11,834 bases of DNA, from assembly GCA_016782825.1 (NCBI GenBank), contig JADHXT010000076.1:1-11834 (forward strand). Direction: 5' to 3'. Position 1 is the stretch's first letter. Every line of letters begins with the position of its first letter. Position numbers and translations under genes: made by a program. The notes beneath the pieces are model-generated. The model was not told the origin of the DNA, did not search any database, and saw only the letters and a program-made list of their open reading frames with translations. Origin of the DNA: Candidatus Brocadiia bacterium. GTDB lineage: Bacteria > Planctomycetota > PUPC01 > DSUN01. Below are positions 1 through 6,019 of this stretch, piece by piece.

Positions 1-1320
1 GTACTGGATCTTCTTGCCGACGCGGTAGGCGACGAGGCCGAGGAGCATGGTCTCGATGAGCTTTCCGCCGTAGTCGAAGTCGCACGAGGTCTTGAGGTCG
101 CCCTTGGCGGCGTCGATCCACTCGCGCTGGAAGTTGCCGAGCGGCGGCAGCACCTTGTCCTTGGCCCGCGGCTTGTAGTAGGTCATGTCGTCGCGGCTGC
201 CGAAGGGGATGAGGATCCGCGAGCCAAAGTCGGCGATGATGAAGCCGTTGGAGCCCTTGAACATGGCGCCGTGGCCGATGCGGTTGAGGTCGACGTAGCT
301 CCTGGGCGAGCGGGGCATCATGCCGCCCTGGTACCAGTGGAGCCTGATGGCCGGCCGCCAGTCGTTCTTGGGGATGTCCCACGAGGCGTGCAGCTCGACG
401 GGGGTGACCTCGGGGTGGGGCGGGATGGCCTTGGGCTCGGCTTTCGTGGGTTGCTTTCCCCTGCGCCGGCGGCCATCGTCGGAGCCGGGGGGGAATGCCT
501 CGCCTTCGGCCGTGGTGGGCAAGTCGGCGTCGAGGGCGTTCCACGCCAGGTCCATCGTGTGGCTGCCCATGTCGCCGATCTGGCCGCTCCCGAAGTCCCA
601 GTACATGTTCCAGCTCAGGCAGTTGGCCCCTGGGCCGCCCTTGAAGTAGCCCGCGTTGTAGGGGTGATAGGACACCGGCCCGAGCCACAGGTCGTAGTGC
701 AGGGTCTTCGGCGGCTCGCCCTCTCCGGGCAGGTAGCCGGGGCGGCGGATCTGGCGGTTGCCCCAGGCGTAGGCGGCCTTGAGCTCGCCGATGGCGCCGT
801 CGACGACCAGCTCGCGGACGCGATTGAAGTTCTCGATGGCGTGGCGCTGGGTGCCGACCTGGGTCGCGAGCTTGTCCTTCTTCTTGAGGTACTTGGCGCG
901 GACGACGCGGCATTCCTCGACGGTGTTGCCGATGGGCTTCTCGCAGTAGACGTGCATGTCGCGGTTGAGCGCCCAGTTGGCGATGAAGGCGTGGGTGAAG
1001 TCGGTGGTCGAGCAGATGACGGCGTTGATGTCCTTCTGCTCGAGGCACTTGCGCCAGTCGACGTATGTCTTGGCCTTGGGGAATCGCTTCGCGCCGGAGG
1101 CCAGGTGGTTCTCATCGACGTCGCAGAGGGCGACGATGTTCTCGCTGCCGACGGAGCCGAAGTGGGCGTTGGCTCGGCCCCAGGTGCCGATGAACGCGAT
1201 GTTGAGCTTCTTGCTCGGCGCGTTGGCGCCGAGTGCCCCGCTCTGGAGCACGACGAGACCCGCTCCCGCGGTCGCCATCGTGCTAAGAAACTGCCGCCGC
1301 TGCATCGTCTTCTTCGTCAT
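1..1320 (-). CDS. Tat-exported Gfo/Idh/MocA family oxidoreductase A (3' end outside window)
   Basis: Probable NAD(P)-dependent dehydrogenase or oxidoreductase acting on a sugar or sugar-like substrate outside the cytoplasm. 440 codons are open from the ATG at 1318-1320 to the left edge; comparison with the paralogue at 6013-7368 suggests about 30 C-terminal residues are missing. Residues 1-35 form a Tat signal (QRRQFL at 7-12, then a hydrophobic stretch). A Rossmann domain follows, with its glycine loop at 44-50 (IGTWGRA, a degenerate form of the GxGGRA seen in the paralogue), the family EKP motif at 127-129 and the DMGSH motif near 250-254, which holds the usual active-site His. AAGGAGG at 1329-1335, 8 nt upstream, supports the start. 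Compared with the paralogue it carries 5 to 6 extra residues near 229-233 and a charged 28-residue segment at 275-302 where the paralogue has 5. The family is certain; the substrate is unknown. Confidence 0.93.
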   Translation of the reverse strand, partial: MTKKTMQRRQFLSTMATAGAGLVVLQSGALGANAPSKKLNIAFIGTWGRANAHFGSVGSENIVALCDVDENHLASGAKRFPKAKTYVDWRKCLEQKDINAVICSTTDFTHAFIANWALNRDMHVYCEKPIGNTVEECRVVRAKYLKKKDKLATQVGTQRHAIENFNRVRELVVDGAIGELKAAYAWGNRQIRRPGYLPGEGEPPKTLHYDLWLGPVSYHPYNAGYFKGGPGANCLSWNMYWDFGSGQIGDMGSHTMDLAWNALDADLPTTAEGEAFPPGSDDGRRRRGKQPTKAEPKAIPPHPEVTPVELHASWDIPKNDWRPAIRLHWYQGGMMPRSPRSYVDLNRIGHGAMFKGSNGFIIADFGSRILIPFGSRDDMTYYKPRAKDKVLPPLGNFQREWIDAAKGDLKTSCDFDYGGKLIETMLLGLVAYRVGKKIQY

Positions 1321-1363
1321 CGGCTCCGCCTCCTTCCGAGATGTGGCTGGGTCGAACGCGAAT

Positions 1364-1391
1364 AGTATAGCAAATCTGGCCGCCAGGTCTA
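1364..1391 (-). promoter_or_regulatory. Putative sigma70-type promoter for oxidoreductase A
   Basis: On the minus strand an extended -10 (TGC followed by TATACT, 1372-1364) lies 16 bp downstream of TAGACC (1386-1391, 4 of 6 matches to TTGACA). It sits in a short AT-rich island within GC-rich DNA, between the hairpin after the esterase gene and the oxidoreductase start. It would give a leader of roughly 35-40 nt. The inference is from motif match and position only. Confidence 0.45.
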
Positions 1392-1400
1392 TTGCGTCTT

Positions 1401-1415
1401 CCCGGCCCAGCCGGG
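1401..1415 (-). terminator. GC hairpin directly after esterase stop codon
   Basis: A perfect 6-bp stem with a 3-nt loop (CCCGGC, loop, GCCGGG) begins at the base after the TAG stop of the esterase gene. No T-run follows on the minus strand, so it is not a classical intrinsic terminator. It could act as a weak terminator or as a 3'-end-protecting hairpin. The promoter candidate just downstream makes a transcript boundary here plausible. Confidence 0.4.
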
Positions 1416-2483
1416 CTACTGCCTCTTCGCGTGCAGCGCGAGCATCGCCTTGCCGAAGGCCGTGCCGACGCGGGTGAAGAACTTGGCGCTGCCGAGGTAG
1501 TGGTAGGGGCGATCCGAGCCGACCTTCTTCCACTCCTCGAGGTGCTTGCTCCAGCCTTTCCTGTAGACGGCGTCGGCCTCGAGGTCCCAGAACTGGTCGG
1601 TCTGGACGATGGCGACGTTGCCCTTGAACTCGGGGATCGCGCCCATCGAGGCCTGGGCCTCCTTGATCTTGGCCATGTTGCCGCTGGCGGGCTTGGGGCC
1701 GTTGTGGCCCATGACGCCGATCACGAAGGGCAGCTTCGGCGCCTTGAGATCCTTGCGGACGTCGCGGATGAAGTTGGCCATGTGCGTGGCGTAGCCGGCG
1801 GCGAAGTCGGTGTCGAACATGTCGTTCCAGCCCTGGAACCACACGAATCCCGCGATCTCGTAGCCCTGCCCCGCATAGTCGGGAAAGCGGGTCTTGAGCT
1901 CCTTCAGGCACGTCTCGACCTCGGCCATCATGTCGCGGTAGAACTTCCCGTATCCCGCCTTGACGTCGTCGAGGGAGACCTCGGGGCGCTTCCGCCTGCG
2001 GTTGGATTCGTTGGTCTTCGTGAGGATCGCCTGGAGCTTCTCATCGCTCGGCAGGCCGGAGCTTGGCGGGCGGAAGTCGCGGCCCAGGCTCTTCCCGCCC
2101 CACGCCGTCTTGATGATGAGCACTTGCTCCTCGAAGTGGTCGCCCACGGCGTTGCCAAACTCGAGCTCCGGCCCGATGCGGCCCGGCGAGCCGAAGCCCA
2201 CGGTGAGATTGCCCTTGCGGTTGAGGAAGTTGATCCACACGTCGTCGCGGACCACCCACTTGCCGTCCTTGTGGAGGTGGGCGAAGAGGGCTTTGGTCTC
2301 GGGCGCCTTGATCTGGTGCTCGAGCAGGACGATTTGCGCCTTCCCCTCCATATTCGACTGGCCGGCGAGGATAAACACCTTCACCGGCCCCTTGGCCGCG
2401 TGGGCCTCGCGCGCAAGCCCCGCGCACCCCACCACCATCGCCGCGACGAGCAGTCCTCGCATCGCTACGCGCACGCTTCGCAT
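1416..2483 (-). CDS. Exported SASA/SGNH-type carbohydrate acetylesterase
   Basis: 355-residue member of the sialic-acid-specific acetylesterase-like (SASA, SGNH hydrolase) family, expected to remove acetyl or other acyl groups from carbohydrates. The nucleophile block is GQSNM at 41-45 (Ser43). GPELEFG at 104-110 is the second block, WFQGWND at 215-221 supplies the block with the conserved Asn, and D324/H328 in the YHYLGSAK region is the likely C-terminal acid/His pair. The N-terminus is an export signal: hydrophobic at about 10-25, with either VVGC (17-20) as a possible lipobox or AHA (27-29) as a signal peptidase I site. The start at 2483 was chosen because GGAG lies 9 nt upstream; the alternative ATG at 2489 leaves only 3 nt. 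The same frame stays open to 2924, but that extension is repeat-derived spacer. The preceding gene is the sialidase-like protein, which suits joint action on a decorated glycan. Substrate unproven. Confidence 0.87.
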   Translation of the reverse strand: MRSVRVAMRGLLVAAMVVGCAGLAREAHAAKGPVKVFILAGQSNMEGKAQIVLLEHQIKAPETKALFAHLHKDGKWVVRDDVWINFLNRKGNLTVGFGSPGRIGPELEFGNAVGDHFEEQVLIIKTAWGGKSLGRDFRPPSSGLPSDEKLQAILTKTNESNRRRKRPEVSLDDVKAGYGKFYRDMMAEVETCLKELKTRFPDYAGQGYEIAGFVWFQGWNDMFDTDFAAGYATHMANFIRDVRKDLKAPKLPFVIGVMGHNGPKPASGNMAKIKEAQASMGAIPEFKGNVAIVQTDQFWDLEADAVYRKGWSKHLEEWKKVGSDRPYHYLGSAKFFTRVGTAFGKAMLALHAKRQ

Positions 2484-2492
2484 GACCATGCA

Positions 2493-2496
2493 CTCC
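2493..2496 (-). promoter_or_regulatory. RBS deciding the esterase start
   Basis: GGAG on the minus strand is 9 nt from the ATG at 2483 and 3 nt from the ATG at 2489. Spacing favours 2483. Confidence 0.5.
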
Positions 2497-2655
2497 AAGC
2501 AAGTTCGCCGGGCCGTGGGACCCGAAACACCGGAAGACTCCATCACGAGGCGTTGTACACGGGATTCGCTGCGCCTGCAAGCGCGGGCGCGGCTGTGGAG
2601 CTGATGAAAGACGTTGGCTTGGGGTGATCTCACCGCTCCGCTGGGTGCCAAAGCG

Positions 2656-2782
2656 GTGTCCCCGCCTCCGGCGGGGCTGACACACGCACTCCAAAGCCGC
2701 TTCGCGGCGAAGACCCACGCATCTGGCGCTCGAGGCGGGACCCTTGGCATGCGTGCGGCAGCCCCGCCGGAGGCGGGGAAGA
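2656..2782. repeat. REPIN/MITE-like inverted pair of GC hairpins
   Basis: Two perfectly complementary 20-bp arms lie at 2660-2679 and 2759-2778. Each arm is itself a hairpin (CCCCGCC, 3-nt loop, GGCGGGG). Similarity continues inward imperfectly for about 20 more bases on each side, giving arms of roughly 40 bp. The centre holds a third small hairpin (GCCGC-TTC-GCGGC, 2696-2708). The whole can fold into one long stem-loop, the architecture of REP doublets (REPINs) or a MITE. No open reading frame or transposase belongs to it. It fills much of the 555-bp spacer between the sialidase-like and esterase genes. Confidence 0.65.
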
Positions 2783-2824
2783 CGCCGCCCTGAGCAGGAT
2801 CTGTGCACGGTTCCCGGGCGGGAT

Positions 2825-2874
2825 GCGGGGCGGCGAAACGCCTTCGCCAAGGCTCCGGCGGCCTGTCGCCCCGC
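2825..2874. other. Second structured GC-rich hairpin region in the 2484-3038 spacer
   Basis: GCGGGGCG (2825-2832) pairs perfectly with CGCCCCGC (2867-2874). The enclosed DNA contains a nested hairpin (GGCGAA at 2832-2837 with TTCGCC at 2843-2848). It could form in RNA downstream of the sialidase-like gene. No T-run follows on either strand, so terminator function is unproven. Confidence 0.35.
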
Positions 2875-2923
2875 CCACCGCGCTCGGCGAGGGTGGGGCG
2901 CTCGGCCGGTCTGCCACCCAGCA

Positions 2924-3036
2924 TCCCTCCTCACTCCGTTCCCCTCTTCCTCCTTCCTTCCTCCTTCCTCCTTCTTCCTCTTCCTCCGCCGCTCCGTTTC
3001 GCGTTCCTTCGCGTGTTTCGCGGGCCATTTCTTCTC
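2924..3036. repeat. Polypyrimidine tract plus TCGCG repeat downstream of sialidase-like gene
   Basis: About 2924-2998 is almost pure pyrimidine on the plus strand (CTTCC/CTCC-type units), that is, a purine tract on the transcribed minus strand. It is followed by TCGCG units starting at 2999, 3009 and 3018. The tract begins just after the sialidase-like stop codon (minus-strand order) and has no coding signal. It resembles the short-period interspersed repeats in the other spacers of this window. Confidence 0.5.
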
Positions 3037-3038
3037 TG

Positions 3039-4196
3039 CTACTTCGCCAGCAGCTTCCGCCAGTCGCGGCCGTCGGCGAGCCAGTCGAGGGTGAAGCGGG
3101 CGACGGCGATGCTCTCGTAGAGCTTCTTCTGGCCACGCTCGAAGAGCAGATAGACGGTGCCGTCCTTGGCGGCCGAGAGCGAGGAGTAGGCGCTGGGGCC
3201 TTTCCAAACCAGGCGCTTGATGGGCCACGTCTTGGCGCCGTCGAAGCTCGCCCACACGGTCATCTTGAAGCGATGGCCGCCCGGCTCGTCGGGCGTGCTG
3301 AAGAGCAGGACGTCCTTGCCGCCCGTGGCCTCGGGGGGCACGCGCACCAGGCCGGCGTTGCAGCCGTAGCTGGGCTTGGTGCCGTACTTGAAGTAGAAGG
3401 GCTGGCCGACCTCGAAGAGGTCCTGGGAGGTCTCCCAGTCGGTCCACATGAGGCCGCCGTTATGGCTCCAGGAGATGCGGCGGCGGTGGTCGACGGCCAT
3501 GTGGCAGCGGGAGTTGTAGTAGATGCGGCCGTCGCTCAGCTCGGCGAGAGTGCCCTCGCCCGTGCCGCTCTGCACGGGGGCGCTCACCTGCCAGGTCTTG
3601 CCGCGGTCGTCGCTGATGATGGCGCAGTTGTAGTTGTAGGGCCACCACTCCTGGTCGTTGTTGCCCTTGGGCGGCTGGCAGCGGGCGGGCATGACCAGGC
3701 GGCCCTTGTGCTTGCCGTGACGCAGGGTGATGCCCGATTCCGAGCACGAGGTGTTTGTCGGCACGCCGCTGTCCGGGCTGCCGTGGCCCATGGGGTTGGG
3801 CTTGACGACGATGCTCTCGCGCGTCCACGTGGCGCCGTGGTCGCTGCTGCGCCACAGGTAGCCCTTGCCCGCGCGCACCACCAGCACGTCGCCCGTCACC
3901 TCATCGACGATGGCGTTGCCGCCCGCATCGGGTCCGACCGCGCGGGCCTCCGACCACGTCTTCCCCCCGTCGGTGCTGCGGCGCAGCAGATGGCCGCTCT
4001 TGCCGAAGGCCAACACCGCCCCATCGGCCGCCACCACGATCTTGGGGATGCGCACCCCCTTGAAGAGATCCTGAATCTCGACGTCAGCCGCCATCGCGGA
4101 TCCCCCTGCCTGGCCGGCGAGCGACCTCCCTGCCAGCATGCCCAGGCAGAAAGCCGATAGAAGTGTCAGCACCAAACGCAGTCTCATCTGCTTCAT
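3039..4196 (-). CDS. Exported sialidase-like BNR propeller (GH33-related)
   Basis: 385 residues with a Sec-type signal (hydrophobic 6-22, likely cleavage around AGQA at 27-30). The propeller is marked by five Asp-box-like repeats: STDGGKTW (74-81), SSDHGATW (117-124), SDDRGKTW (195-202), and the degenerate SHNGGLMW (244-251) and SFDGAKTW (317-324). The RIP motif is at 49-51. Candidate sialidase residues include Glu214, Arg230, Arg309, Tyr337 and Glu353. Unusually, only about 20 residues separate RIP from the first Asp box, so the loop that in sialidases carries the EGR arginine and the acid/base aspartate is absent. It may therefore be a different glycosidase, a lyase-like enzyme or a binding protein. 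GGGAG 6 nt upstream supports the start at 4196; the in-frame extension to 4316 lacks such support. It precedes the SASA esterase. Confidence 0.85.
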   Translation of the reverse strand: MKQMRLRLVLTLLSAFCLGMLAGRSLAGQAGGSAMAADVEIQDLFKGVRIPKIVVAADGAVLAFGKSGHLLRRSTDGGKTWSEARAVGPDAGGNAIVDEVTGDVLVVRAGKGYLWRSSDHGATWTRESIVVKPNPMGHGSPDSGVPTNTSCSESGITLRHGKHKGRLVMPARCQPPKGNNDQEWWPYNYNCAIISDDRGKTWQVSAPVQSGTGEGTLAELSDGRIYYNSRCHMAVDHRRRISWSHNGGLMWTDWETSQDLFEVGQPFYFKYGTKPSYGCNAGLVRVPPEATGGKDVLLFSTPDEPGGHRFKMTVWASFDGAKTWPIKRLVWKGPSAYSSLSAAKDGTVYLLFERGQKKLYESIAVARFTLDWLADGRDWRKLLAK

Positions 4197-4224
4197 CACA
4201 AGCTCCCAGTCAGCGTGTCGGAGC

Positions 4225-4240
4225 GTCGGCATCCGCCGAC
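4225..4240. other. Small perfect hairpin in leader of sialidase-like gene
   Basis: GTCGGC (4225-4230) and GCCGAC (4235-4240) form a 6-bp stem with a 4-nt loop, about 30 nt upstream of the ATG at 4196. It could be a leader structure. There is no T-run and no recognised regulatory family. Confidence 0.3.
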
Positions 4241-4299
4241 TCGGCCTCGCTGAGGAACACAAGGCGAGTGGAAGAAGGAGAAAACGCTTCCAGGCTTGG

Positions 4300-4336
4300 C
4301 CTCTTCTCCGAGTCACGCGTCACGCATCCCGCGTCA
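4300..4336 (-). repeat. Heptamer repeat TCACGCG overlapping a stop codon (copy 1)
   Basis: Plus-strand heptamers TCACGCG, TCACGCA, TCCCGCG and a partial TCA occupy 4313-4336, preceded by CTCTTCTCCGAG (4301-4312). The partial unit TCA (4334-4336) is the complement of the TGA stop of the FucI-like gene. The same flank plus heptamers recur at 5980-6019. Confidence 0.75.
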
Positions 4337-5896
4337 TGCCTCCTGGATCAGCTTGAGCTTGAGGCGCTGGCAGAGCTCGGTGACGTGGGGCGCGAGGTCG
4401 CCGTAGAAGGTGACGCGGTGCCAGCCTTTGGGCCAGCGCTCGGTGAGCTTCTCGATGTCGCCCTTGAGGGTGGCCTCGAGCTTGGTGCGGCAGGCCAGGT
4501 CGCTGGGGTTGTTGCCGACCGTCTTGGCCTGGTGCATGAGCACCTCCCGCGCGACCGGGTCGATCTCGAGGGTGGTCGTCAGGTAGCCCGGCGGCAGCAG
4601 CGCCTGGACGCACGCGCCCTTGCGGTCCTCGGAGTGGGTGCGGATGCGGTAGGGGCTCGCCGCCCCCTTGGGTCCGAAGGGCCGGGTCATGGCGACGCAG
4701 TGGGCGTAGATGACTTGGTTCTTCGAGGTGTCGATCACGGGGTCGGAGATGTAGCCCGGCCTGTGAACGAGCGCGCCCAGGGTGGCCATGGTGAGGGCCG
4801 ACATCTGATCGGCCTCGCAGCCGCCGACCAGGCCGTCGTTGTTGAGCTGGCTGAAGCCGAGGCACGGATATGCCTTGAGGTGGCCGCCGTAGAATCCGCC
4901 GAGGCAGTTGACGCTGATGCCGCTGGCTCCGTGCTGGTCCATCAACTGCTTCATAGCGAGGTACATGGCGCCGGAGCGCTCGATCTCGTCGCGCTTGGGC
5001 TCGACGACCTCCTTGGCCTGCGCCATCCAGCGGTCGGCGAATGCCTTGGCGGCGGCAGGGTCGGCCTGGGCGTAGGCGGCGGCCACGTCCTTGAAGCCGA
5101 TGGGGATGAAGGTCACGCCGACGACCTGCTGTGCGGCCTTGCGGAACCGGTCGCCGCCCCATCCACCGCCCACGACGATGAGCTTGGTCTCGCGCAGTCG
5201 CTTGAGCGCCCCGTCGAAGTCGGGCGCGGGCACGGCGTCGGCCTTGCAGGTCCAGTCGGCGTCCTTGGGCGTGCGCCCCCGTCGCGTGGCGCGGAAGGCG
5301 GCGGCCACGTCGGCGGCCGTCTTGCCCTGCTTGAGGAGGGTGAACTGCCTGGCCGACGCGGCGATGTCCTCGTCCCTCGACGAGCTGACCCAGTCGACAG
5401 GCTTGCCGAGCTTCACGATGGCGCGCAGGCGGGTGAGGAACAGGCCCGAGCCGCCGAACAGGTTGTCGACGAGCAGCGTAGGCTTGCCCGTGGAGCAGAG
5501 CTTGCCCACGTCGTTCCGCCAGCCGAGCCCCTGGATGCAGACGACATAGCCGTCGACCTCGGCGTTGCCTTTGAGCACGCGGGCGACGGTCTTCTCCTTC
5601 GACCGCTCGTTCACCTGCATCGGGAGGAACTGAACGTCGGGGCAGCCCTGGGTGAGGGCGTTGATGATCTCGGTGCGGCGGGCGTCGAAGTCGTAGCCGA
5701 TGTTGGGCCAGATGGGCCGGTCGCTTAGGGTCTCGCAGAAGACGAGGCGCACCTTCGGCTTGTCGGCGGCCCCCTGGGCGGCCCAGGACGGCTCCGGTGC
5801 CAGAAGCACCGCGCTCGCGGCGCATCCCGCGCACGCTCCGCGCGAGAGGAACCGCCGGCGGCTCATCTCCGGGCAAGACAATCGCACTCGACCCAT
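4334..5896 (-). CDS. Tat-exported protein of L-fucose/L-arabinose isomerase fold
   Basis: 520 residues. The N-terminus carries a Tat signal (SRRRFL at 12-17, hydrophobic to about 33, possible cleavage after SWA at 37-39). The body resembles the FucI/AraA fold. The region 354-400 matches the metal-site part of those isomerases: GGCEADQ with Glu361, SDPVID with Asp385 and YAHC with His399, which parallel the Glu/Asp/His ligands of FucI. This suggests a metal-dependent aldose-ketose isomerase or a relative with altered chemistry. FucI and AraA are normally cytoplasmic, so the Tat signal is odd. AGGAG 7 nt upstream fixes the start at 5896; the ATG at 5866 has its GGAG directly abutting it, and the extension to 5995 has no support. 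It lies 116 bp after oxidoreductase B and could be co-transcribed. Fold assignment is moderate; the substrate is unknown. Confidence 0.83.
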   Translation of the reverse strand: MGRVRLSCPEMSRRRFLSRGACAGCAASAVLLAPEPSWAAQGAADKPKVRLVFCETLSDRPIWPNIGYDFDARRTEIINALTQGCPDVQFLPMQVNERSKEKTVARVLKGNAEVDGYVVCIQGLGWRNDVGKLCSTGKPTLLVDNLFGGSGLFLTRLRAIVKLGKPVDWVSSSRDEDIAASARQFTLLKQGKTAADVAAAFRATRRGRTPKDADWTCKADAVPAPDFDGALKRLRETKLIVVGGGWGGDRFRKAAQQVVGVTFIPIGFKDVAAAYAQADPAAAKAFADRWMAQAKEVVEPKRDEIERSGAMYLAMKQLMDQHGASGISVNCLGGFYGGHLKAYPCLGFSQLNNDGLVGGCEADQMSALTMATLGALVHRPGYISDPVIDTSKNQVIYAHCVAMTRPFGPKGAASPYRIRTHSEDRKGACVQALLPPGYLTTTLEIDPVAREVLMHQAKTVGNNPSDLACRTKLEATLKGDIEKLTERWPKGWHRVTFYGDLAPHVTELCQRLKLKLIQEA

Positions 5897-5903
5897 AGCG
5901 ATG

Positions 5904-5908
5904 CTCCT
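5904..5908 (-). promoter_or_regulatory. RBS deciding the FucI-like start
   Basis: AGGAG on the minus strand is 7 nt from the ATG at 5896. This start adds ten residues ahead of the Met that immediately precedes the RR pair. Confidence 0.65.
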
Positions 5909-5979
5909 AACCAACCCGCTTGCGCGGCCTGCAAAGGGCCGAGCGACGAGCGGAAGATGAGAAGGCTCCCCACCGCTCC

Positions 5980-6019
5980 CTCTTCTCCGAGTCACGCATC
6001 ACGCGTCACGCGTCACCCA
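5980..6019 (-). repeat. Heptamer repeat TCACGCG overlapping a stop codon (copy 2)
   Basis: Plus-strand units TCACGCA (5992), TCACGCG (5999), TCACGCG (6006) and TCACCCA (6013) follow the flank CTCTTCTCCGAG (5980-5991). The first three bases of the last unit (6013-6015) are the complement of the TGA stop of oxidoreductase B. The arrangement matches 4300-4336. Confidence 0.78.

Noticed and set aside
415..498. Suspected frameshift in oxidoreductase A around the region that differs from its paralogue.
   Set aside because: Codon-by-codon reading shows one continuous frame from 1320 to 1, with conserved family sequence on both sides, so it is an in-frame insertion.
2552..2580. Possible promoter for the esterase (TTGCAG, 17 bp, TACAAC).
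   Set aside because: Only 3 of 6 and 4 of 6 matches; too weak to list.
2484..2924. Upstream extension of the esterase frame to 2924.
   Set aside because: The extension covers the hairpin-pair element and low-complexity spacer, would bury the export signal internally, and lacks support from a ribosome-binding site.
1416..4196. Sialic acid catabolism operon, suggested by a sialidase-like gene next to a SASA-type esterase.
   Set aside because: No aldolase, epimerase, kinase or sialic acid transporter is present, the sialidase-like protein lacks the acid/base loop, and SASA esterases act on many glycans.
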